This document shows positions 1 to 8,149 of a stretch of DNA of 20,082 nucleotides, in pieces. This DNA is from an uncultured Propionibacteriaceae bacterium (lineage in GTDB: Bacteria > Actinomycetota > Actinomycetes > Propionibacteriales > Propionibacteriaceae). The stretch lies in NCBI GenBank assembly GCA_936924635.1, contig CAKZHP010000105.1, positions 1 to 20,082 of the forward strand, written 5' to 3'. The notes beneath the pieces were generated by a model. That model saw only the letters and a program-made list of their open reading frames with translations, ran no database searches and was not told where the DNA came from. Position 1 is the stretch's first letter, and every line of letters begins with the position of its first letter. A program made the translations under genes and the position numbers.

Positions 1-10
1 GCCGCCGCGG

Positions 11-1149
11 GTGAGCCGGGCGGGCGACGCCTGGCGCCGCTACCGGCTGCCGCGACAGGTCCACCCGGTCGCCTGGTGGCTGTGGGCCCTGGCCCTGTGC
101 GCCGCCGCGTCGTGGACGACGAACCCGCTGGTGCTGGGGCTGCAGCTCGTGGTGGTGGCCCTGGTCGTGGCGTCCCGGCGCGACGACAGCCCGTGGGCCG
201 GGTCGTTCCGTCTGTACGCGTCGCTGGGGCTCTTCGTCGTCGTGGTCCGGGTGCTCTACCGCGTGCTGCTCGGCGGCGGTGACGGCACCACGGTGCTGCT
301 GCGGCTGCCAGGGATCCCGCTGCCGGCCGTCAGCGCCGGGCTTCGGCTGCTCGGGCCGGTCACGCTGGAGGCAGTCCTGGCCGGGCTCTACGACGGCCTG
401 CGCCTGTCGGCGATCATCGTCACCATCGGCGCCGCCAACGCCCTGGCGAACCCGCGCACGCTGCTGGCGAGCCTGCCTGGCGCCCTGTACGAGATCGGCA
501 CTGTGCTCGTCGTCGCCGTCGCGGTGTTCCCGCAGCTCGGGGCGTCGTTGACCCGGGTGCGCCGGGCGCGCGCGCTGCGCCCCGCGCGTGTCTCGGGCGG
601 CCGCTGGACGGGCCGGCTCCACGTGGTGCGCGGCATCATCGTGCCCGTGCTCACCGACGCCCTCGACTCCGCCGTGTCGCTGGCGGCCTCGATGGACGCG
701 CGCGGCTTCGGGCGTACGGGATCGGCGTCGCGCACGCAGCGCGGAGCGGTCACCGCCCTGGTGCTGACGGCGCTGGTGCTGCTGGGCGTCGGTGCGTACG
801 GGTTGCTGGCCGCCGTCTCCCCCTGGCTCTTCGGATGGCCAGCGCTGGTGCTGGCCGGGCTCGCGACGGTGGCGGCGTTCTGGCTTTCGGGCCGGCAGGT
901 GCGACGGACGCGGTACCGGTCGCACCCGTGGGGTGTCGCGGAGGTTCTGGTCGTTGGGGCCGGCGTCGCGGGTGCGGCGGGGGTGCTGCTGGTCTCGCGC
1001 GGCCCGGACGCCGGTCTGCTGGTGCCCCAGCTGCTGCCGGTGATTGAGTGGCCCGCGCTGCCCTACGCGGTGCTGGCCGGGCTGCTGGTCGCCCTGCTGC
1101 CGGCCGTGGTGACGCCACCGCCGCGGCTGGCGGCCGAGGGAGGCGTGGC

Positions 1150-1153
<4 letters not shown>
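11..1153 (+). CDS. ECF transporter transmembrane protein (EcfT/CbiQ-like)
   Basis: Probable T subunit of an energy-coupling-factor importer. It couples the ATPases to the substrate-binding S component in the cytoplasmic membrane. The 380-aa protein has hydrophobic segments near residues 20-55, 65-90, 120-145, 160-180, 245-290 and 310-370. Two short Arg motifs, ARA (186-188) and ARG (230-232), sit in a basic cytoplasmic region. Family T subunits use two such X-R-X motifs to grip the ATPases. It is longer than a typical EcfT (about 260 aa) because of extra C-terminal membrane segments. The GTG at 11 gives the longest form. It overlaps a TGA at 12-14 in the same GTGA style as the next junctions, so an upstream co-transcribed gene may end there. 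The gene overlaps the ATPase gene by 4 bp. The family call is good; the substrate is unknown. Confidence 0.85.
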
Positions 1154-2777
<1,624 letters not shown>

Positions 2778-2781
<4 letters not shown>

Positions 2782-3023
2782 CGGGCCGAGGTGCCGGGCG
2801 TGCGATGGAGAGAGCCGGTCGGTCCGTCGAACGGGTCGATCGCTCCGTCCAGGTGACCGGTCGCTCCGCCGAGGTCGTCGGTCGATCCGCCCAGGTGACC
2901 GGTCGCTCCGTCGCGGGGGCCGAGCTCGTCGCCGGGGTGGCGCTGGGCGGCTCGGCGGTCGCGACGAGGGCCGTCGAGCGTGGTCCCGCCCGCGCAACTT
3001 CTGGTGACGGGGTGGCCGCGTGA
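2778..3023 (+). CDS. Small heptad-repeat protein in ECF operon (unrecognised)
   Basis: 81-aa ORF that fills the gap between the ATPase and S-component genes. Its GTG overlaps the ATPase stop (GTGA at 2778-2781) and its TGA overlaps the next GTG (3020-3023), the junction style of the whole operon, so translation is probably coupled. Residues 14-48 are five tandem seven-residue units with consensus G-R-S-[VA]-[EQ]-V-[TV]. The C-terminal part is Ala/Gly/Val-rich with a short hydrophobic patch around residues 48-66. An in-frame ATG at 2805 is a possible alternative start. There is no signal peptide and I recognise no family. It could be an accessory or assembly protein of the importer, or a spacer that is merely open. 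The double overlap favours a real gene, but the product is unproven. Confidence 0.5.
2817..2921 (+). repeat. Five 21-bp tandem repeats inside the small ORF
   Basis: Five consecutive 21-bp units, each encoding one heptad of the small ORF. A 20-bp block, CCAGGTGACCGGTCGCTCCG, occurs exactly at 2849-2868 and again at 2891-2910. The offset is 42 bp, showing a two-unit higher-order duplication. The 21-bp period keeps the frame, so copy number can change without a frameshift. Confidence 0.85.
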
Positions 3024-4003
3024 GCACGGTCTCGACCACGCCGGCGCCCGTGGGCGTACGCATCGGCGCTCGCAGCGCACTGGTGCTCGCGGTGGCGTCG
3101 GTGCTGGGGCTGCTGCTGTTCACGTGGCCGCTGCTGGTGCCGCTGCAGCCGGGGCAGAGCCAGTCGGCCACCGCTCCGTTCGCGTTCGCCGCGCTGCTGC
3201 CGGTGATCGTGGTGCTGGTGCTGGTGCAGGTGAGCGACGGCGGCATGGACACCCGTGCGCTGGCCATGCTCGGGGTGCTGTCGGCGGTGAACGCGGCGAT
3301 CCGGCCGGCTCTGGGCGCGGGGACGGCAGGCATCGAGTCGGTCTTCTTCACGCTGATCCTGGCCGGGCGCGCCTTCGGGCCGGGCTTCGGGTTCGCGCTG
3401 GGGTGTACGTCGATGTTCGCCTCCGCGCTCCTCACTGCCGGTGTCGGGCCGTGGCTGCCGTTCCAGATGATCGCCGCCGCCTGGATCGGGCTCGGTGCGG
3501 GGCTGTTGCCGGGTGGGCGTAGGGACGCTCGCACGTCAGCGGTCGGCAGCCGCGATCTCGCGACGTTCAGGCCAGATGCGGCGGCTCCAGCCCCCGAGCG
3601 TCCTGACCCGCCGAGCGACGCCGGCCCGGAGCTCGCACGCAGATCCGTCGCCGGGAAACCCCTTCCCCCTGAGACTCACCACGACGGGAGGCGCCGGGCC
3701 GGGCTGAGCGAGGTGGCGCTGCTGGTCGCGTACGGGGTCGTCGCCAGCTATGCCTTCGGCCTGCTGCTGAACCTCTCCTTCTGGCCGACCCTCTCCCCCG
3801 CCGGCAGTGCCCCGGCCGGGCTCGACTACGTGCCGGGCGCTCCCCTGGCCGAGAACCTCCGGCGCTTCACGGTGTTCACCCTGGTCACCTCGACCGCTGG
3901 CTGGGACACCGGACGCGCGATCACCACCGCCCTCGCCCTCGCCGTGCTGGGGCGCCCCGTGCTCGACGTCTTCCACCGCGCCGCCCGCCGGTCGCAGCTC
4001 TGA
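3020..4003 (+). CDS. ECF transporter S component (substrate-specificity subunit)
   Basis: 327-aa integral membrane protein and the last gene of the importer operon. Hydrophobic segments lie near residues 18-40, 52-72, 78-95, 105-128, 130-163, 232-252 and 284-312, in keeping with a roughly six-helix S component that binds the vitamin or cofactor. The GTG at 3020 overlaps the preceding small ORF by 4 bp. A Pro/Arg/Asp-rich hydrophilic insertion (about 165-229) sits between the fourth/fifth and last helices. It uses codons rare for this genome (AAA, CTT, CCT within 3650-3672). From memory, similar actinobacterial S components lie near DUF4430 genes and have been suspected of transporting cobalamin-like compounds. 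The substrate cannot be settled from this window. Confidence 0.8.
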   Translation: MSTVSTTPAPVGVRIGARSALVLAVASVLGLLLFTWPLLVPLQPGQSQSATAPFAFAALLPVIVVLVLVQVSDGGMDTRALAMLGVLSAVNAAIRPALGAGTAGIESVFFTLILAGRAFGPGFGFALGCTSMFASALLTAGVGPWLPFQMIAAAWIGLGAGLLPGGRRDARTSAVGSRDLATFRPDAAAPAPERPDPPSDAGPELARRSVAGKPLPPETHHDGRRRAGLSEVALLVAYGVVASYAFGLLLNLSFWPTLSPAGSAPAGLDYVPGAPLAENLRRFTVFTLVTSTAGWDTGRAITTALALAVLGRPVLDVFHRAARRSQL

Positions 4004-4156
4004 GTACGGCCAAGCATCCCGCGTGGCGTTAGCGCCTGCGGGTCACCAGCATCTTCTGGCTCCTCCGAGCACCACGCGCCAGATATGGCACGTACGTCCG
4101 CCCACGACCAGAACATGCAGGTCTACCGCCCCACCGGCCCCCGATGGGGTGCTCGG

Positions 4157-4978
4157 TCAGAGGCGCCAGGTGGCGACGTCGCACTGACCGTCGTCATTGC
4201 AGCCGGTAGCCAGTACGGTACCGTCCGACCGCAGCCCGAGGGTATGCAGCGACCCCGCCGCGACGGCCACCACGTCTGTCCAGGAGCTCACGTGGCACTG
4301 TCCGTCCGTGTCGTCTCCCGTCGCGACCACCCGCCCGTCGTCGAGTACCCCCACCGTGTGGTGGCTCCCGGCGGAGACCCCGGTCACCCCGGCCCAGCCA
4401 CCCACCCGGCAGGCCTCTCCCCGCCCGGTCGCGACCACGGTCCCGTCGCCAAGCAGCCCCACCGTGTGCAGGTACCCCGCCGACACCGACACCACGCCCT
4501 CCCAGGCCTCGACCCGGCACTGGCCGTGCTGGTCGTTCCCCACCGCGACCACCCGACCCTTCGAGGTGACCCCGACCGAGTGCCAGTCACCGCACGCGAC
4601 GGCGACCACGTCGCGCCAGCCGGCGACGTCGCACTGCCCCTCCCCCGTACGTCCCGCGGCCGCCACCGACCCGTCACCCGCCAGCCCGAGCGTGTGCCGC
4701 CATCCCGCGGCAACGGCCGTCACCCCCCGCCACCCGCCCACCTCGCACTGACCGTCGCCGTTCCACCCCGTGGCCACCACCGAGCCGTCGCGCCGCAGCC
4801 CCACCGTGTGCGTACGCCCTGTGTTCCGCGCTGTGTGCACGCACCCGGCCGCCACCGACACCACGTCCGCCCACGCGCCGACCGCCGTCTCTCCCGCCGT
4901 CCCGTTCCCCACGGCGAGCACCGTACCGTCGGCACGGCAGGCGACCGAGTGGCGGCGCCCGGCAGAGATCGAGGTCAC
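4157..4978 (-). CDS. RCC1-repeat beta-propeller protein
   Basis: 273-aa protein made almost entirely of RCC1-like repeats of 36-47 residues. Repeats begin near residues 3, 40, 87, 126, 163, 199 and 237, giving seven units, the number needed for a closed seven-blade propeller. Each has the pattern V-x-V-[AS]-A-G-x-x-H-[TS]-[VL]-G-L-x-x-[DG]-G-x-V-x-A-x-G followed by G-Q-C-x-V-x-x-W. Unit 2 carries an extra segment (about 49-57). There is no signal peptide or membrane segment, so it is probably cytoplasmic. The start is the GTG at 4978; an in-frame TGA three codons upstream rules out a longer N-terminus. Eukaryotic RCC1 is a Ran exchange factor, but bacterial relatives have no common function and presumably bind proteins. 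The gene is convergent with the ECF operon and divergent from the next gene. Confidence 0.85.
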   Translation of the reverse strand: MTSISAGRRHSVACRADGTVLAVGNGTAGETAVGAWADVVSVAAGCVHTARNTGRTHTVGLRRDGSVVATGWNGDGQCEVGGWRGVTAVAAGWRHTLGLAGDGSVAAAGRTGEGQCDVAGWRDVVAVACGDWHSVGVTSKGRVVAVGNDQHGQCRVEAWEGVVSVSAGYLHTVGLLGDGTVVATGRGEACRVGGWAGVTGVSAGSHHTVGVLDDGRVVATGDDTDGQCHVSSWTDVVAVAAGSLHTLGLRSDGTVLATGCNDDGQCDVATWRL

Positions 4979-5049
4979 GGGCAGTCACGGTCGCAGCCCG
5001 GACGTCTCCGTGCAAGCCTTCCCCGACGCGGCCTGCACCCGCCCCTCGC

Positions 5050-5055
5050 TACGGT
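5050..5055 (+). promoter_or_regulatory. Candidate -10 element for leaderless 149-aa gene
   Basis: TACGGT lies seven bases before the GTG at 5063. This is the actinobacterial TANNNT -10 pattern at a distance that would start the mRNA at or next to the start codon. No Shine-Dalgarno sequence precedes the GTG. Confidence 0.45.
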
Positions 5056-5062
5056 GCCCCCT

Positions 5063-5512
5063 GTGAACCACGACCCAGCCCGGCTGTTCCCCGACCTCCA
5101 GGATTGGGACGACGGGCGCGGCATCTCGGGCGAGACCTGGGTCGAGCTCTATGGGTCCCTGCACGACGCCGTCCTCTACAGCTCCATTCTCTGGCCGGCG
5201 TTCGTCGAGCACCGCGGGTGCCTGCTGTGGGAGGCGCACCATGACAACTTCGACGACTGGTTCACCAGCCTTGGCGGTGACCAGACCGCCGTCGAGAAGG
5301 TCATGAACCACCACCACCTCACGGACTTCTTCCTGTACTCCCACGAGGAGCTCACCGAGGAACGGCTCGACTGCTTCGGCGCCCTGTTGCGAGACATGTG
5401 GCTCACCAAGCTCCGTCGGGACTTCCCCCACCTCCCCGTCCGAGTCGAGCTGCTGTGGCAGGACAGGGAGTCCTTCCTCGACGCACAGATCGTGGTGTAC
5501 GTCGAGCGCTGA
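5063..5512 (+). CDS. Conserved-looking hypothetical protein, 149 aa
   Basis: I do not recognise a family. The 149-aa protein is acidic and rich in Trp, His, Asp and Leu, with no signal peptide or membrane segment, so it is probably cytoplasmic. Visible features are an N-terminal DPARLFPDL stretch, the sequence GISGETWVELYG, and an alternation of aromatic and charged residues typical of a small globular alpha/beta fold. The GTG at 5063 is preferred because TACGGT sits seven bases upstream and because the longer in-frame reading to 4085 is the antisense of the RCC1 gene. It is divergent from the RCC1-like gene across about 84 bp and convergent with the monooxygenase operon. Confidence 0.7.
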   Translation: MNHDPARLFPDLQDWDDGRGISGETWVELYGSLHDAVLYSSILWPAFVEHRGCLLWEAHHDNFDDWFTSLGGDQTAVEKVMNHHHLTDFFLYSHEELTEERLDCFGALLRDMWLTKLRRDFPHLPVRVELLWQDRESFLDAQIVVYVER

Positions 5513-5546
5513 CCGCACACCCGACGCCCCTCCCCACCGGCCTCAG

Positions 5547-5566
5547 CCGCACCGAGGGACGTGCGG
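5547..5566. terminator. Weak hairpin between convergent genes
   Basis: CCGCAC, eight bases, GTGCGG, between the 149-aa gene (+) and the operon end (-). An outer pair CTGACC/GGTCAG (about 5510-5576) could extend it. There is no T-run, so this is only a possible terminator. Confidence 0.3.
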
Positions 5567-5572
5567 GGACGG

Positions 5573-6940
5573 TCAGGCCACCTGCTGCCCCGACCGTCCC
5601 CCGGTCGCCCAGAGGTTCTCGCGCAGCGTCGTCCCCTCGTACTCGGTGCGGTAGACGCCCCACTCCTGCAGCAGGGGGACCACCTTCTCTACAAACGGCA
5701 CCATCCCGCCCGGCGTGATGTGCGGGACAAGGATGAAGCCGTCGCAGGCGTCAGCCTGCACGTACTCGTCGATCTGCCTCGCGACCGTCAGCGGCGAGCC
5801 AACGAAGTTCTGGCGCCCGGTCACCTCGATGACCAGCTCGCGGATGCTCAGGCCCCCGACCGCGGCCCGGTCGCGCCACTCGGCGGCCGTCGCGATCGGG
5901 TCGCGGTAGGCCCTGACCGCGGCGCGCCCCTGGCTGGTGTGGGTCTCGCTCCTCACCGGGTCGACGTCGGGCAGCGGGCCGTCCGGGTCGTATGCCGACA
6001 GGTCCTGGTTCCACACCTGCTCCAGGAAGCCGATGGCGGTCGGCCCACTGACCTGCGCCAGCCGTACGTCGTGGGCCAGCTCGGCCGCCTCCTCGTCGGT
6101 GTCTCCGATCACGAAGGTCGACCCCGGCAGGATGAGCAGGTCTTCGGGCGCCCGCCCGTACGCGGGGAGGCGACGCTTCACGTCGGCGTAGAAGTCCCGC
6201 CCCTCCGAGAGCGTGGAGTGGCGCGTGAAGATGGCGTCGACCGTGGCGGCCGCGAACTCGCGTCCCTCGTCGGAGTCCCCCGCCTGGAGCAGCACCGGAT
6301 GCCCCTGCGGGCTGCGCGGCAGCGTGAACCGCCCCTCGATCGTGAAGTGGTCGTCGTGATGCCTGTACGTGCCGGTGCCCGCCGCCGCCAGGAACCGCCC
6401 AGAGGCCGGGTCGGCGACCAGCGCGCCATCGCCCCAGGAGTCCCACAGGGTCCGCGTGGCCGCCACGAACGACGCGGCCCGCTGGTAGCGCTGCGACGCA
6501 TCGAGGAAGCCACCGCGACGGAAGTTCTCCCCGGTGAACGCGTCCCAGCTCGTGACCACGTTCCACCCCGCGCGGCCGCCCGAGAGGTGGTCGAGCGTGG
6601 CGAACTGCCGCGCGACCTCGTACGGCTCGTTGAACGTGGCGTTGATGGTGCCGATCAGACCGATGTGGTCGGTCACCGCCGCGAGCGCGGCCAGCACGGC
6701 GAAGGTGTCCGGCCGCCCGACGACGTCGAGGTCGTAGATTTTGCCCTTCTGCTCACGCAGCCGCAGCCCCTCGGCAAGGAACAGGAAGTCGAAGAGACCC
6801 TCCTCGGCGATCTGGGCGAACTGCTGGAACGAGGCGAAGTCGATGTGGCTGCCGGAGGCTGGGTCGCTCCAGACGGTGGTGTTGTTGACGCCCGGGAAGT
6901 GGGCGCCGAGGCGGATCTGCTTGCGGGTGGCGGCGGTCAT
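5573..6940 (-). CDS. NtaA/SnaA/DszA-family FMN-dependent monooxygenase
   Basis: 455-aa bacterial-luciferase-like (LLM) flavin monooxygenase of the nitrilotriacetate/DszA class. Such enzymes use FMNH2 from a separate reductase and O2 to cleave C-S or C-N bonds. Class hallmarks are visible: GAHFPGVNNTTVWSDP near residues 12-27, FDFLFLAEGLR (about 49-59), PYEVARQFATLDHLSGGRAGWNVVTS (about 106-131, which binds the FMN phosphate in relatives), and LWDSWGDGA followed by PQGHPVLLQAGDS. The length is normal for the class. It starts at an ATG with AGGAG five bases upstream. It is the last gene of the operon, 27 bp after a paralogous monooxygenase. The transporter and the Cys-ending leader suggest an S-substituted amino acid as substrate, similar to the roles of B. 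subtilis YxeK and YtnJ. The exact substrate is inference. Confidence 0.9.
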   Translation of the reverse strand: MTAATRKQIRLGAHFPGVNNTTVWSDPASGSHIDFASFQQFAQIAEEGLFDFLFLAEGLRLREQKGKIYDLDVVGRPDTFAVLAALAAVTDHIGLIGTINATFNEPYEVARQFATLDHLSGGRAGWNVVTSWDAFTGENFRRGGFLDASQRYQRAASFVAATRTLWDSWGDGALVADPASGRFLAAAGTGTYRHHDDHFTIEGRFTLPRSPQGHPVLLQAGDSDEGREFAAATVDAIFTRHSTLSEGRDFYADVKRRLPAYGRAPEDLLILPGSTFVIGDTDEEAAELAHDVRLAQVSGPTAIGFLEQVWNQDLSAYDPDGPLPDVDPVRSETHTSQGRAAVRAYRDPIATAAEWRDRAAVGGLSIRELVIEVTGRQNFVGSPLTVARQIDEYVQADACDGFILVPHITPGGMVPFVEKVVPLLQEWGVYRTEYEGTTLRENLWATGGRSGQQVA

Positions 6941-6967
6941 GGGTGCTCCTGGGTGGGTGTCCGGCGC

Positions 6968-8149
6968 TCAGGCCGTGCGGGCGTACCGGTTCTCGGGGCG
7001 CTGCAGGCCGAGCAGGCCGCGCAGCGTCGTGGCCTCGTACGCGTCGCGGAACACTCCCCGGCGGCGCAGCTCGGCGGTCACCTCGTCGGCGATCAGCGGC
7101 AGGTCGTACGCGTGCGTGGCGGGCCGCAGCCGGAACCCGTCGAGCCCCAGCCCGTGCCAGTGCACGAGCAGATCGGCGAGGTCGGCGGGTGTGCCGACGA
7201 CGATGCGGGCGTCGCTCGTGAGTGGGCTCCCGGCACGCTCGTCGAGCCGATCCAGACGCGACCGCGCGGCGGCGGCGGTCTCCCCCAGCACGACGAGCAG
7301 GTCCCCAAGCACGAGCGGCGACCTCCCGGCAGCGGCGGCTCGTCGGCCCACCTCACCGACGATGCGCGACACGTCGGCGTCGTCTGCTGGGGTCACGAAG
7401 CCCACGTCGGCGCTGGTCGCGACCAGGTCGTACGCCACGGGCACGTGCGCGAGCGCCGCCACGACCGGTTGGCCCTGCGGGGGCCGCTGGGTGATGAGCG
7501 GTCCCTTGACCGAGAACCTGGATCCGACGAAGTCGACGTAGTGCAGCTTGTCGCGGTTGATGAAGCGCCCGCTGGCGACGTCGCGGATCTCCGCATCGTC
7601 CTCCCACGAGTCCCACAGCCGCCGCTGCACCTCGACCCAGTCGGCGGCCTCGCTGAACAGGTCCTCGACCAGCACCGGGTCCGACGGAGCACCCGGCCGG
7701 CGCGAGACCAGGTCGTCGCGCCTCCCCACGTTCGCGGCCTCGGCGGGGTCGGCCGAGACCCGTACCCGCACACCCGCCCGCCCCCGCGACACGTGGTCGA
7801 GGGTGGCGACCGCCTTGGCCAGGTGGAACGGCTCGGTGTGGGTGACGACCGCGGTCGGGACGAGTCCGATCCGGGTGGTCAGCGGTGCCAGGGCCGACGC
7901 CAGCAGCACGGCGTCGAGACGGCCACGGACCCGGTCCGTGCGTGCGTCCGGCACCGATGGCGCGTCGCTCTGCGGGGCGAGCGCATCCTCGAACGTGACG
8001 AGATCGAGCAGGCCCGCCTCGGCGCGAGCCACGACCCGCGCCCAGTGGCGGAGGGTGAACAGGCCGCCGGCGTCGGCACCGGCCTCACGCCAGGCAGCCG
8101 GGTGCCAGCCGGCGCCGTCGAGGGCGGCGGCAAGGTGGATCTGGGTCAT
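6968..8149 (-). CDS. Second LLM-class flavin-dependent monooxygenase
   Basis: 393-aa LLM flavin monooxygenase paralogous to its neighbour. They share the block LWDSW-x-D-x-A ... ASGRF ... PQGQPV and the HVSRGRAG loop. It is shorter and lacks the W-N-x-V-T-S continuation of that loop, reading GVRVRVSAD instead, so it belongs to a divergent subgroup and may use a different substrate or step. It probably accepts FMNH2 from the upstream fusion protein. The ATG at 8149 overlaps the stop of the fusion gene by 4 bp (ATGA), indicating coupled translation, with GGAG about eight bases upstream. The pair may perform successive oxidations or form a heteromeric enzyme; the sequence alone does not decide. 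Confidence 0.85.
   Translation of the reverse strand: MTQIHLAAALDGAGWHPAAWREAGADAGGLFTLRHWARVVARAEAGLLDLVTFEDALAPQSDAPSVPDARTDRVRGRLDAVLLASALAPLTTRIGLVPTAVVTHTEPFHLAKAVATLDHVSRGRAGVRVRVSADPAEAANVGRRDDLVSRRPGAPSDPVLVEDLFSEAADWVEVQRRLWDSWEDDAEIRDVASGRFINRDKLHYVDFVGSRFSVKGPLITQRPPQGQPVVAALAHVPVAYDLVATSADVGFVTPADDADVSRIVGEVGRRAAAAGRSPLVLGDLLVVLGETAAAARSRLDRLDERAGSPLTSDARIVVGTPADLADLLVHWHGLGLDGFRLRPATHAYDLPLIADEVTAELRRRGVFRDAYEATTLRGLLGLQRPENRYARTA

Noticed and set aside
2817..2921. CRISPR-like or intergenic repeat array
   Set aside because: The units are contiguous with no spacers and keep a coding frame with a 21-bp period.
4085..5062. N-terminal extension that would make the 149-aa gene a 475-aa protein
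   Set aside because: The extension is the antisense of the RCC1-like repeats (its H-R-V-x-x-P repeats mirror them), and a -10 box sits right before the GTG at 5063.
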